A DNA stretch of 64,000 nt, taken from Rosellinia necatrix. Taxonomy: Eukaryota > Ascomycota > Sordariomycetes > Xylariales > Xylariaceae. Below, one piece after another: positions 20,866 through 33,600 of this stretch. Position numbers and translations under genes: made by a program. The stretch covers positions 62,001 through 126,000 of the forward strand of contig JAGYVD010000012.1 of assembly GCA_021209875.1 (NCBI GenBank), written 5' to 3'. The stretch's first letter is position 1, and each line of letters opens with the position of its first letter. The notes beneath the pieces were generated by a model. The model was not told the origin of the DNA. It worked only from the letters and a program-made list of their open reading frames with translations, and searched no databases.

Positions 20866-22202
20866 GTCCTATTTAATTTAGTTAATTATAATAAAGTTAA
20901 TAATCTAAATGTATGTATGTAATTTCATATGCTAACCTTTTGCTTTTTTGTTGTTGTTTTTTTGTTTTGTTAACCTCGCTTCACACTAACGTAGTACGTA
21001 GTACGTAGTCCTTCGGACTTCGACTACGTTAGGAGTAAAAAAAAATTTTTTTTTTATCTAAAATTCTTCCTATTGAATATGTGGCCCGTTTATAATTTAT
21101 CGATTAAAAATAAGAACTTATAGAAAAAGTGTTAATTCCTTTTTTCGAACCTATGGCCTTACATAGTAAGAAAGAATTAGATTATTTAGTCCGAAGGAGC
21201 TCGCGCGGCGGCGGCGGCGGCGGCTTCGCACGCACGCACGCACGCACGCATAAAAAAAAATTAAAATATATTTTTTTTTTAGCTCTTATTCTTTGAATTA
21301 ACTTCGTGAAGGGAGCCCCTCGCCTAAAAGTCCGTGCGATTTTTCTGTATGGAAAAATTAATAAAAAAGATATTTTTTTTTTATGCGAAGCGCGGCTAGC
21401 ATACTTCGTTAGCATGCAGCATAAAAAAGATATAAATATAAATTTATATTAATTTTTGGCTGCGTCCTGGCATCTAATCATTTGGATAAGGAGCCAGCGA
21501 TACATAAAAATGCGCTAGAGCAGCAGGCCTAGGACCAGGTCTTTAGAAAATAAATTTAATTTAATTTACGTAGTCTTTTTATATAGCGGCCAAGGTCGAA
21601 AGGCAGAAAAACAAGAAAAAGGCAAAATCTTAATTAAGTCATCTAATAAGTATAGTTTTAGTCGACTACGTAGAAGGTGTGTAGCTTAGAGATCCGTCGC
21701 TGCTGCTGCGAAGCCAGCCAGCAGCTGTGGATTAATATTTAAATAATTTAAATCCATAATTAGCTGCGCGAAATGGGGGTATGTTATCATACCATAACGC
21801 AAAAAACTAATAAACCAGTATCCTTTAATAATAAAGAATACTATCTAAAAATAATGAATAAAAGTAGTATAAGTTGCTAAATTCTAAACTATTTTATTAC
21901 TAAGTTAAAATAATTCTTAACACTTAGGTTAAATGGGTTTACCTATACAGTTAGCGTATCTACTCCCTGCTGCGTAAGCGAGCAAGCTTCCCTTCGGACT
22001 TCGACTACGTTAAAAGTTAAAAAATTCTATTTTTTTTTTTTACGAAGTCATTGCTTTATACCTAAAAATGCGCTAGCCTCCGGCTCGCTAAGCAGTCTTG
22101 GCCACTAATCCGAAGGATAAGACTTCGTGAGGGGGCCAGCCACGCTAGCGTATAGATGGTAGGGTAAATATGTTCCATAGAGGTCAGAGCTCGCTTCTCT
22201 AA
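20866..22202 (+). other. GC-element-rich spacer
   Basis: No gene is recognised. The stretch is a mosaic: acgtagtacgtagt repeats (20990-21030), a family A element (21202-21251), a tttttctgtatggaaaaa element (21345), gctgctgctgcgaagccagc (21694, also at 26283), and a family C element (22076-22147). Confidence 0.65.
21202..21251 (+). repeat. GC element, family A
   Basis: Full-length (GGC)n-ttcg-(CACG)n copy followed by cataaaaaaaa. Confidence 0.85.
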
Positions 22203-22275
22203 GAGGCTATAGCTTAATAGGTAAAGCATGCTGCTCATGACAGTACCACTAAGTGTTCAAGTCACTTTAGCCTTA
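22203..22275 (+). tRNA. trnM: tRNA-Met (CAT), copy 2
   Basis: The acceptor is gaggcta/tagcctt. The anticodon loop ctcatga gives CAT. Its 5' half is duplicated at 20821. Confidence 0.88.
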
Positions 22276-22358
22276 ATCCGAATGGTGAAATTGGTATACA
22301 CAACAAGTTTAAGCTTTGTCGGTTAGCAGCCGTGAAGGTTCGAGTCCTTTTTCGGATA
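22276..22358 (+). tRNA. trnL: tRNA-Leu (TAA)
   Basis: Class II tRNA. The acceptor is atccgaa/ttcggat and the anticodon arm acaag-tttaagc-tttgt gives TAA. It directly abuts trnM. Confidence 0.92.
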
Positions 22359-23409
22359 CCGAGATATAGATTTTATTAATAGAGAATATTCCCGCGCTGG
22401 CATACTTCTATACTTCTAACGAAGTATAGAAGTATAGAAGTATGGAGCATAAAAAAATATATTTTTTTTTATAAGGCCGCGTAGCGGCCTGGGTAGCTTC
22501 ACTAGAGGTAATAATATCTAAGTTAATATATTACTTTTAATTTTTCTATACAGAAAAATCGCACGAAGGCGAGGGAGATATACTGTTATATTTTTTGTTA
22601 TTTATTCTCTTTTGTAGCATATAGCTTAGGTAATAGCAGCAGTTACTTGGATTTATTTTGTTCTTTATTCTCTTGAATATCTTATATAGACAGTGACCAC
22701 ATGATTCGTATGCTATGTAGATTTTTTTGGTTTTTCTTCGTATAAGCTTTTTTCATATAAACTCTGGAGGTTTAACTACGTAGTGGTTTTCCATTTACGA
22801 AGCCCTTGCTTTTTTAGTTATAAATATAATAATAAGATTACCCTTTACGTAGTACGTAGTTTTATTTATTTATTAATTTTTTGCTGACGTAGTATCATAA
22901 AAATGCGCTACTACGTAACGCAGCTTAATGGTTGTAGCACTAAAAAGTAAGATTTATTATACGATGTGTAAATATTAGCCTTAAATAATCTTAGGTTATA
23001 CTTAAACCTGATCCTTTTATTAAAGAAACTTTAAATTCTAGTGGTTATACGGCTGTTTGATCTATTTTTCATGCGTGCGTGCGTGCGTGCGTGCGTGCGA
23101 AGCCGCCGCCGCCGCCGCCGCGCGGGTTCTATATTAGTAATTGTAAATGCGCAATTAGCAATAAAGGAAACGGATCACACTTTAAGTGATCTGGCCTCCG
23201 GTTCGCGGAGCAGTCCTGGCTTCTTATCCGAAGGATAAGACTTCGTGAGGGGGCCAGCCACGCTAGCGCTGCAGGGGGTGCTTCTAATCCTAATTCTAAT
23301 CCTAATCCTAATCCTAAGGATATGGATATATATAAGAGAAAGGAAAAAAAAATAAACCTAATAAGGTTTAAATCTTATTTTTATATAGCTGATTAGGCTT
23401 CGCACCAAA
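22359..23409 (+). other. spacer with GC elements
   Basis: No gene is recognised. It contains a tandem gaagtatagaagtatag tract (22420), the aggccgcgtagcggcctggg palindrome (22473), a reverse tttttctatacagaaaaa element (22542), a reverse family A element (23071-23124) and a family C element (23190-23270). Confidence 0.65.
23071..23124 (-). repeat. GC element, family A (reverse)
   Basis: Reverse-complement copy of the element at 2938: (GTGC)n then gaagcc and (GCC)n ending gcgcgg. Confidence 0.85.
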
Positions 23410-23480
23410 GGGGACATGGTTTAATGGTAAAACTGTAACTTTGCAAGTTATTAATTTGAGTTCGATTCTCAATGTCTCCA
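23410..23480 (+). tRNA. trnA: tRNA-Ala (TGC)
   Basis: The acceptor is ggggaca/tgtctcc. The anticodon arm taac-tttgcaa-gtta gives TGC. Confidence 0.92.
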
Positions 23481-23596
23481 TTAGTGATATAATTTTCATA
23501 AAATTCTATGGTTTTAATTATAACTTGTAACTCCTTACGAAGTAGGCTTATTTATAAAGTTAAATAAATTAATATTTGTTATAGGTCTTAGATTTA

Positions 23597-23669
23597 GCTT
23601 GAGAAGCTCAATTGGTAGAGCAGAGAATTGAAGATTCTTTGGTTGTAGGTTCAAATCCTATCTCAGGCA
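23597..23669 (+). tRNA. trnF: tRNA-Phe (GAA)
   Basis: The acceptor is gcttgag/ctcaggc. The anticodon arm gagaa-ttgaaga-ttctt gives GAA. Confidence 0.93.
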
Positions 23670-23672
23670 ATA

Positions 23673-23758
23673 AAGGTAATGATGGAATTGGTAGACATGA
23701 ACAGCTTAGACCTGTTTGAATTTAAAAAATTTTATCCGTTCAAGTCGGATTTACCTTA
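23673..23758 (+). tRNA. trnL: tRNA-Leu (TAG)
   Basis: Class II tRNA. The acceptor is aaggtaa/ttacctt and the anticodon arm aacag-cttagac-ctgtt gives TAG. Confidence 0.93.
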
Positions 23759-23775
23759 TATGTTGTGGACTAATA
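23758..23775 (+). pseudogene. 5' fragment of tRNA-Gln
   Basis: atatgttgtggactaat repeats the first bases of the intact trnQ at 25792. No tRNA body follows. It marks the left edge of about 2 kb of inserted material between trnL(TAG) and trnQ. Confidence 0.75.
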
Positions 23776-23834
23776 AAATAAATAAAAAAAAAAATAACTA
23801 AGTTTAAGTATAGATTAACGTAGTCCAAAAATTA

Positions 23835-23905
23835 TTAGTGGTATAGTTACTAACTAACGACTTAAGGTAGTTTTAATTGGTTCGAACCCAATCGTTTCTA
23901 ATTAC
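23835..23905 (+). pseudogene. possible 3' tRNA remnant
   Basis: The T arm attgg-ttcgaac-ccaat is present, but the upstream part does not give a matching acceptor strand or clear anticodon arm. A related ttattagtg..ggttactaac tract occurs near 20570 without a tRNA. Confidence 0.3.
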
Positions 23906-24179
23906 AGATCTATTTTATCGAATTATTACTGCGAACATTACCCTTTTAACGTTAGAAACGAAAGGGAATATACTCGGTTTACCGGATCTAGGGGCGTTGT
24001 ACTTGACCTGAAAATATTCTCATATAAGTAAGTCTGAGCCTGCTGTTATTTACAATACCGGGATATATTCTATCCGTAAGGTTAGTTTAAAGATAGGTTG
24101 TATAAAAAGGGTGCATAACTTAAAGGCTGAACATAGCCATTTAATTACTTATACTAGAGATAATTTGGTTTTCTGGCTA

Positions 24180-25740
24180 CGCAGAAGTCGCTGGACTTTT
24201 TAGATTGATTTAGAGGTTTTACGGATGCTGAGCAAGGAGGTTGTCTTCTTGTATCTCCAAATAAAGCGTCAAGGGCCTTGGCCCGCAGACGCGGCGCCTC
24301 GCCTTCGTGCGATTTTTCTGTATAGAAAAATTAATAAAAAAAAATATATTTTTTTTTATGCGAAGCGCGGCTAGTTCTTTTACTTTTAAATTTAAAATTA
24401 AACTTCACATAGATGATCTAAATGTTTTAAATTTTATAAAAGATAATTTAAATATAGGAAAAGTTATTGTTAGTCAAAGCAAACCAAAAGCTATTTTCGA
24501 GGTTAATCGCTCCGCACAAAGTGAAATTGCAGTTATTGTGTCGATTTTATCGGCTCCGCAGCCTAGGTCCCTGCTATGCAGGGATACCGTAGGGCTAAAT
24601 ATAACTTAAACAGTACAAAACATCTTACGTAGTAATTTTTTGGATTTTTCACGTGCATTCTACGGAGTACGGAGTACGGAGTTAATATACTACCCCCTGC
24701 TGGCCCTGGTGAGGAAAATAATAGCGGTGAAGCTCGTAATGAAGTAAATAATTATATAGAAAGTAATAGAGAAAATATGAATTCTAGTAGATCTAATTTT
24801 AATTTACCAGAAAACCATGAAATAAATATAACTTCTTATTGATTACTAGGTTTCGTATAAGGACTTCGTAGACGGTTCTTTTTATTTTGAATCTCATAAC
24901 TACGTAGAATGCTTTATTATTAGGTATTAAACAGAAAGGTAATAAAGATTTATTAGTTGAAATACAAAACTTTTTTTACAATTTCGCCATAGTTAAAAGT
25001 AATTTAAGCCGCGCGCCGCGCCAGCGGTGCAAGGCACCTCGGCGCTATAATAAAGAAGGCGATATAAGAATTAACATGAAAGAGAAAGGTCTGTTTCTTT
25101 TAAGTGTAAAAGGTATGTATTTTTTAGATTCTGTGGTAATTCCTTTATTTGATGGTGTCACATGACAAAGTAAAAATTATCAGGGTTGCTGTGATTGAAA
25201 AGTTCTCTTAAATATTTTTAAGTTAGGGATTCTGCCAGAAGGTAAACACTTAATAAGCCGTATTATAAGTCAAATGAATAAGAATCGTTTGCCTACCTCG
25301 AAGTCTCCTAAAATAGATAGAGATCTATTGTTATCTGAAATAGCGTCGAGGGCCTTGGCCCTCGCCTAAACGCGATTTTTCTGTATAGAAAATTAAAAAT
25401 ATATTTGTTTTTTTTATGCGTGCGTGCGTGCGTGCGTGCGTGCGAAGCCGCCGCCGCCGCCGCCGCGCGGACGCGGCCTGGCGGCTAATTTAGTAAAGGA
25501 CTCTTCTCGTTCTAATTATGAAATAAAAGAAGGAAGAACTTTTATCAAGTCATTAGGGAAGTATCGAACGAATACTAGACCTATAGTTGTACAATTATTA
25601 AAGGTTTCTAATTAAAATTTTGTTCATTCTTTTGACTCTAAAGTTAAGCTTGCTAAAAATTTAAACGTATCATATCCTACAGCCCATAATAGGTTATCTT
25701 CAGGTTCTAGTTTTATTTTTTAAGATAAAGAGGTTTATAT
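24180..25740 (+). pseudogene. decayed LAGLIDADG endonuclease with NUMOD1 tail
   Basis: Broken frames read like the cox2 intron 2 and 4 enzymes: TDAE and GGCLLVSPNK (24220), FKFKIKLHIDDLNVLNFIKD (24385), ITSYWLLGFV (24830), VVIPLFDGVTWQSKN (25135), and a C-terminal IKEGRTFIKSLGKY (25530). The frame is broken many times, by GC elements (a hairpin element near 24299, family A at 25416) and by 7-base cttcgta/tacgtag insertions near 24865 and 24900. It cannot be functional. It is not inside any gene, so it is a relic in tRNA spacer. Confidence 0.8.
25416..25470 (-). repeat. GC element, family A (reverse)
   Basis: Inserted in the 3' part of the decayed LAGLIDADG gene, next to a truncated tttttctgtatagaaaa hairpin element at 25376. 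Confidence 0.85.
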
Positions 25741-25791
25741 ATGTAAAAAGGAAAAATAATAAAGTTACTTTTTATAAAAGTAAATGTAAAA

Positions 25792-25865
25792 TATGTTGTG
25801 GACTAATCGGGTAAGTCATAAATTTTTGGTATTTATTATTGAGTGTTCGAGTCACTCCAACATAA
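25792..25865 (+). tRNA. trnQ: tRNA-Gln (TTG)
   Basis: The acceptor is tatgttg/caacata. The anticodon loop tttttggt gives TTG. T arm gagtg-ttcgagt-cactc. Confidence 0.88.
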
Positions 25866-25904
25866 GCTATTAATTTAACACTATCCGTTTTAATATTCAG
25901 CCCG

Positions 25905-25990
25905 CTAGCCTCCGGCTCGCTAAGCAGTCCGGGCTTCTAATCCAAAGGATAAGACTTCGTGAGGTGGTCAGCCACGCTTCACGAAGTCCG
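25905..25990 (+). repeat. GC element, family C
   Basis: ctagcctccggctcgctaag through ccaaaggataagacttcgtg to cagccacgcttcacg, with base changes relative to the copies at 9716 and 22076. Confidence 0.75.
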
Positions 25991-26412
25991 AAGGACTTCG
26001 ACTACGTTAGTAGCATAAAAAAAAAATTGTTTTTTTTTTTGTCCAGGCTTCGCAGACCCAGGTCCAAATACCCGGGGGCTGGATCGACTTTGCAGGGGCC
26101 CTGGGGAAAGAATAAATCTAAAATAACCCAAAAAATTTTTTAGAAAGGCATAAAGTTAATTATAGAGTTCCATAATAACGGCATTGTTAATAAGGAATCA
26201 TATAAACCAGATATCACTGGACTTCGTAAGTAGAATCTTCAAAACACACGCTAAAAATTTTAACTCTACAAGAATGCGTCGCTGCTGCTGCGAAGCCAGC
26301 CAGCAGCGGTGAAAAATATAAATGACACCATAAAGAATAATTAAAAAAAGGCGGTTTTAGGTTGTCTGAGTTAACAGTATTGAGGTTAAATTAAATTAAA
26401 AAATACTCCGTA

Positions 26413-26487
26413 GGATGATGTAGCTCAATAGGTAGAGCACTTGAGTGTGGGTCAAGCTGTTCCCTGTTCGAGTCAGGGCATTATCCC
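26413..26487 (+). tRNA. trnH: tRNA-His (GTG)
   Basis: The acceptor is ggatgat/attatcc. The anticodon arm cttga-gtgtggg-tcaag gives GTG. Confidence 0.93.
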
Positions 26488-26639
26488 TAATAAAGATAAA
26501 CCTTATATAATTTTCGCAACTACGTACTGCGTACTACGTAAGTGGCGAAATACTAATCTAGTATCTTTTTTATAATTATTATATTTAATCAGGGCCTTCA
26601 CACACTTTGTAGCACAGCTTACGTAGTAGCACAAAAATT

Positions 26640-27360
26640 CCATTTTATATAAATTTCCTTATTTCATTACAGGTTTCGTAGGCTTAGACGGTTAATTTAA
26701 TTGTATAATTTATAAAAAATCTTTAGTAAATGTGGGTTTAAGAGTTCTAGTCGTTTTTGCTATTAGTCTTCATTCATTTACCTTTTTAGTGCTGCATACT
26801 TTGTTAGCCAGCGAATATTTCTTTGAAGGTATTGGTAATTTTAATAAAGATAGTGAAGATTCTTTTCAATTTGCTATTACTAAGTAAGATGTAATTATTA
26901 CGTATTTTGATCATTATAATTTTATAACTCAAAAAAAGCAAACTTTATGCAATAAATATAAGATATTAGACATAATAGTTTACAAGGAATACTAAATATT
27001 CAGGCTTCTATCTACAAAGGTTAAAAGCCTTTCAAATTACTATACCTATAGTTAAACCTTTAGTATAAAATCCAGTAGTACCATACCTTTATTGAAGGGT
27101 AGGGTTTACTGCAGGTGAAGGATGTTTCCATATAAATACCGCTTGCGCAAAAAAAGACCTACGCGCATTTTGTGGCGCAGGTAATTTATTTAACACTACA
27201 TATAAGAGATTAAAATCAGGTTGCATATTTTGATTGCTTTACGTAGTCTAATCCTAAGGATATGGATAGGGATAAGGAGGCGAGTATACGGGCCAAGGCC
27301 CTGGACACTTTAAAGATTTATGAGATGCAATTCGTATAGTAAAAGATAAGCATCATCTTA
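26640..27360 (+). pseudogene. decayed LAGLIDADG endonuclease
   Basis: Remnants only: ITGFVGLDG (26675), a degraded LHSFTF region, and FTAGEGCFHINTA (27110) as the second motif, with many stops and GC or taatcc repeats interspersed. It lies free in the trnH-trnM spacer. Confidence 0.6.
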
Positions 27361-27513
27361 CTCATTAACATATCCGCTTCGCACATGATGTGAATCATAA
27401 GCATATGCATAAGTGTAGTAGATTTATTAAATAGTGGCTCAGTATGTTCTCGGTCAAGTCCAGGTATTTAGCCTTAAACAAACTAAATTATTTATATAAC
27501 TATTATTTGTAAA

Positions 27514-27584
27514 ATCAGGATAGTTTAAAGGTAAAACCTTAATTTCATGCATTAAAGATGAGAATTCGATTTTCTCTCCTGGTT
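27514..27584 (+). tRNA. trnM: tRNA-Met (CAT), copy 3
   Basis: The acceptor is atcagga/tcctggt. The anticodon arm ttaat-ttcatgc-attaa gives CAT. T arm gagaa-ttcgatt-ttctc. Three trnM genes are normal in these fungi. Confidence 0.9.
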
Positions 27585-27628
27585 GAGTCCGAGGTTAGGT
27601 CTCTTTAAATAAATATATAATTTATATT

Positions 27629-30600
27629 ATGATAACTTTATCTATATTATGTTTATTATTTTCTAATGCCGTCACTTTAAGACGAGATATGGCTATACTT
27701 TTTAATAGAATAGCTATTATTGCTTTAATCTATTGCTTTTTACATGAAATAGTGAGTTTATCTCTTATAAATAAAGGGATTGGTTTACACGGAGGTTTAC
27801 TTCATGTAACTAATATAACTCAAATATTTCATATATTTGTTTTTTTAGTTTGCGTATTAATATTACAACTTACTAGTTTTTTTCCTAGAAAAGTTTGAGT
27901 TAAAGAACATTCATCCTTAAAAGATTTATTATTTAATAAATTTATATTCTATAGAACAAAAATTATAAATAAAATGGGAGAACATTTAAAGATTATAGAA
28001 TACCCTGCCCAGCAGCTTGGGAAATTGCTATCATTGTGGGGAAAACTGCCAAATTCCGGGGAAGTCCTAAAGCTTTTGATACCAAATCTGGAAAAAATTT
28101 TCCGCGGTGGATGAATTAATTACTCATGTATGGTAACAAGTCAAAAGATGGCTCTTCACTTGTATTCGTTAAGGTACAGTAATGACGAGTTGTATCACTC
28201 AAGGGCCGTCGAGACACAATCTCGAGAAATGGATAATCGCGGATCTAAGTCTAATAAAAGTAACGCTTTATTTGTAAAAGAGCAACGAGTAGACGGTAGT
28301 TGATTATTAAATACTCAGAGATTTAATAATTTAAGGTGTACTCTAAGAGGGTTCGAAAGAATAACCTTATATGGAATCCCTTCTATTAAAATTCTAAATA
28401 AAAAACTATATTCAACAATTAAGGATTCAAAAAACCTTATACAAAAATTACCGGCTCCGCACCCCTGGTACCGTTTAGGAGACCGTAGGGCTAAAGACCA
28501 AAATATTTTTAATTTAAACCCTTGATTCTTAACAGGTTTCACAGACGGGGATGGTTCATTTGCTGTTTCTATCACTAAGAAAAAATCCGGTACAGGCTGA
28601 AAAATTGTACCCTTATTTACTATAGGGTTAGACCTCAAAGATCTAGATCTTTTAGTACAAATAAAAGCTTTTTTTAAAACAGGTAATATTTGTACTAGTA
28701 AAAGAGGGATAGTATACTACACTGTAGGTTCTGTAAAAGATTTAATAAAGTATATCTTACCTCATTTCGATAAATATCCTTTAGTTACTCTTAAACTAAA
28801 AGATTATCTTTTATTTAAGGAAATAATCCTTCTTATGGAAAAAGGGGAACATAACTCCTTACCTGGTTTATTAAAAATCTTTTCATTAAAAGCTAATTTA
28901 AATAAAGGATTACCGGATATAGTAAAAGCGGAATTTCCAGATATTACCCCTTCTGCTCTACCGGAATTTAAGATACCTTTTGACTTTAATCCTCTTTGAT
29001 TATCCGGATTTATAACCGCCGAAGGATCTTTCTTTATTTCTATCTATGCCAATGAGAAAAGAAAAGCTGGGTACGCAGTAAGTTTAGTTTTTTCTTTAAG
29101 TCAACACATTAAAGATATAGAGTTACTAGAAAGACTAGCTAAATACCTAGAGTGTGGGGTAATCAGGAAAGCCGGTAGTCGTGAAACCGCGGAATGAGTT
29201 ATCACTAAGTCTGATTATATTAAGCTAAAATTAATTCCATTCTTAACAAAATATACTCTTTCGGGGTTAAAACTTTTAGATTTCGAGAGATTTAAAAAAG
29301 CCCATTTTTTAATAGAGGAAAAAATACACTTAACTTCAGATGGTATTACGTTAATAAAAGCTATTAAAGATGCAATGTATAAAAGGTAATTGTGTACAGA
29401 GGCCCTTCTAATCAGGTCCCGAAGGATAACTTCGTACTTCGTACTACTAATCAGGTCCCAAAGGATAAGGAGTGATATATAGATTAATTTAGAATTTGTT
29501 AGATAAATCCAGTTTACCTCGTTAATTTTATTATTTGTAATTAGTGGTGCAATTTTTTTAATGTCTACTAATGATTTAGTTTCTATTTTTTTATCAATAG
29601 AGTTACAAAGTTATGGCTTATATCTGTTAAGTACAATTTATAGAAATTCAGAATTAGCTACCACAGGAGGTTTAATTTATTTTTTATTAGGTGGTTTAAG
29701 TTCATGTTTTATCGTGCGCTTCTGTGCTGATTATTATCATGCAAGTATACATTGTAGATATTATCCTTATATATCTCCGGCAAGGGAGTTAGGTAGTGGG
29801 GAAAGCTCATTGCTGAACTTAGCATCTCCCCATAAAGCAAGGTACGGGTTGAAACAGATAAATCTAAGAACCTTGCGAGCCGAGTTATCCATGAATAAAG
29901 CTAAACTGCTTGAATTTAATCTACTAGGGTCCTTAACATGAGGGATTTGTCGTATCTGTTATAAGACATATATATTGTGCAGCATTTTGGGATGAAGAAT
30001 ACTGCAAAAGGATCAATATAACCGGGTTACAATAAGCAATCTTAACGTAGAGAGTTGAAATTCTAAAGATAACATAAAGATAATAATCGGAACTGGAGGA
30101 TTGCCTAAAGTTCAAAAGAACCATGGTAACAGAGGAGTCATAATACCAATAACGGGAAGGACTCCAGCAGTAGGTATCTGCAATTTTTCGACGATTGCTG
30201 ACGGTGTCAGTACGGTTTCAACCGACGGTCTAAGAAAAATACAGAAAATTAATGAATTATGCAGAGAAAGGGAAGATTTTATTGTTTCGGACAAACTGTA
30301 TAATATATTATACGATAAAGAACTATACTATGTAGCATATCAAAAACTAAAAAGTAATCCTGGTAACTTGACTCCAGGGATCAATCCGACTACATTAGAT
30401 GGATTATCTGAAGAAGTAATACTGGAAATAATCTCCAAAATAAAGGATGAATCATTTCAGTTTAGTCCCGGTAGAAGAGTTTGCATCCCTAAAGCTTACG
30501 GTGGAGAAAGGCCTCTTACAATTGCCCCTCCTAGAGACAAACTAGTACAAGAATGTATGAGAATGATTTTAGAAGCAATATACGAACCTAGTTTCCACGC

Positions 30601-33600
30601 GAGAAGTCACGGATTTAGACCCAACCTAAGTTGTCACTCAGCCCTAAAAGAAGTTCGTCGAAAATTAGGAATGGCAAGATGATTCATTGAAGGGGATATA
30701 TCTAAATGTTTTGATTCCTTAGACCATGAAAAATTAATGAACATCCTGGGGGAGCGAATCAAAGATAGAAGATTCCTCGATTTAGTGCGTAAAGCCCTAA
30801 GAGCCGGATACATGGAATTCAGAAGATATTCCCACTCTGTAGTCGGAACACCTCAGGGATCAATAATTAGCCCAATACTAGCCAATATATTCCTTGACAA
30901 ACTGGATCGTTACATTGATACCGTTAGAGAAGAATTCAATGTAGGTAACAAAGCTACGATAAACCCAGAATACAAACGTTTAAGCAGTAAAAAGGAAAGA
31001 ACGGACTCAGTGGAAGAAAAGAAAAACATCCGCAAAATATTACTAATAACACCTTCCAAATTACATATTGATCCAAATGCTTCGCACAAAAAGCTGGAAT
31101 ATATAAGATATGCAGATGACTGGATAATAGGTGTTAGAGGATCTTTGGAAGACTGTAGGATCATAGTAAATAAAATCGACAAATTTATCAATGAGGAGTT
31201 GAATTTAGACTTATCGAAAGAAAAGACGAAAATCACCAACGCTGGTAAAGAAGTTGCAAAGTTCTTATCTGTTGACATTCACAGAAAAACACATCGAACA
31301 TACAGAAATAATAATGGAATAATCCGTAGGAATGTCAACAATCTCCGTCTAGCAGCCCCTATCCAACACATCTCGAAAAAATTACAGACATATGGATTCT
31401 TGAAAGGGAACATTCCTTATCCTAAATTTAAATGAATGAATGAAGATAAAGATGCTATCATCCTACTATACAATTCAATATATAGAGGGATTGTTAACTA
31501 CTACCGATTCACAGATAATTTTAATGAATTATCATCAAAAATCTATTTTATACTTAAGAACTCGTGTGCTAGACTACTCGCGGCAAAATTTAAAACTACT
31601 CAAGGAAAAATCTATAAGAAATACGGTAAGAACCTTAAAGGTGGGTATAAACATCCTTTTATAGATATTACCTTGGGAATAAGAACAAACGCGTTCTCTA
31701 TAAAATCCAAAGACACATTAATTAGATTTAACGCGGAAGGTATGTCGAAAGCCAGCTTGGAGGGACTAGCATGTACAGTATGTGAATCAGAATATCGTGT
31801 AGAAATGCATCATATCAGAAGGATGAAGGATCTTGATCAAAAAAAAAAGCCTGATGGACAGACTTATGATAAAGAAGAGAAGGAAACAGATACCTCTTGG
31901 TCGGAAATGTCATATGGCTTAACACAACAATAAGAAAGAACAACAATAAAAAAAAAACATTCCCTACCATCTAATTAGTAATTAATTTCAGGCCTATTGT
32001 GGAGAGCCGTATGATGGGAAACTATCACGTACGGTTCGGGAAAGGGGCATATAGTTGGTAAAAGACTATATGCTCTAGTTCATCTATTAGGATCTGCATT
32101 ATTATATGCAAATTCAGGTACAACTAATATGGACGGTTTATACATTATAACTAGTATAAGTGATAATATAAATTCTTGATATAAACCTTATTATATAAAC
32201 CACTCTTTACTTATTTTTAGTATAGGATTCTTATTTAAAGTTAGTGCTGCACCTTTTCATTTTTGATCTCCTGAAGTTTATGACGCAATACCCACAATAG
32301 TTACTACTTTTGTAGCTATAATCGCTAAAATATCTATCTTTATTTTATTATTAGAAATTGTGTATTTTACAAGTAATTCTTTTTCTGAATTTAATTGAAC
32401 TTTTGGTTTGTTAATGAGTTCTTTATTATCCTTAATAATAGGAACAGTAGTAGGTTTAACACAGTTTAGAATTAAAAGATTATTGGCATATAGCACTATT
32501 AGTCATGTAGGTTTTATATTATTAGCTTTAAGTATAACAAGCATAGAATCAATACAAGCTTTTGTGTTCTATTTAATGCAATACTCAATAAGTAATTTAA
32601 ATGCATTTATTATATTAGTGGCCATAGGATTTTCTTTTTATTTTTATGTTACAGATAATAAAGAACATAAAGAATTATTAGATAAAAACAATTCTCCTGT
32701 TTTGAGGTGTGGGAAACCTCTGTTAAGGGATTTATGGCCAAACTCCGGGGAAGTCCTAAAGCTTCTGAAACCAAGCCTCAATCGAAAGGTTGGCGGTGGA
32801 TGAATTAATCACTCATGTATGGTAATAGGTCAGAAGATAATCGAAAGAGCAATGGAATACCGTGGATCTAAATCAGTGTTATGTGAAAATATCGCTGTAA
32901 AAGAGCAACGAGTAGACGGTCATAGATGTGTGAATTTAACATTCTTAACACATTTAAGGTATGCTCTAATGGGTTTCGAAAGGAACTATCAAATCAGAAT
33001 CCCTTCTAACCACTTAATTACATTAAGAAGATCATATACTTCTTTATCTACAAATTTAGATACTATACCTAAATTAAATAATTTAAATCCTTGATTTTTA
33101 ACTGGTTTTTCTGACGGTGAATCTAGTTTTACTGTAAGAATATTTAAAAGTAAGACATCAAAAATAGGCTGAACTATACAACCTGTTTTCCAAATTGGCT
33201 TACACAAAAAAGATTTGAATTTATTAAAAAAAATTCAAGAATTTTTAGGTGTAGGAGAAATTTACCATAAAGAAGAATCTAGTAATTATATGGTACAATC
33301 TTCAAAAGGTATAAAGGTTATTATAGATCATTTTGAAAAATATCCCCTTTTAACTAAAAAACGTGAAGATTTCAATTTATTTTCACAAATAGTTACTTTG
33401 ATAAATCAAAAAGAACATTTAACTCTTTCTGGTTTACATAAAATTGTATCTCTAAGAGCTTCTCTGAATGCAGGTCTTTCTTCATTATTGAAAACAGCCT
33501 TTCCTGATGTTATACCAGCTATAAGACCATCGCGTTCTGATGTAATTTTATTAAATTCAAAAATCGATCCTAATTGATTGGTAGGATTTACAGATGCTGA

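Noticed and set aside
21182..21415. Minus-strand Ala/Arg/Pro-rich ORF
   Set aside because: A translation of a GC element; no conserved protein features.
30910..31278. Minus-strand ORF opposite the reverse transcriptase
   Set aside because: A shadow of the intact RT frame on the + strand.
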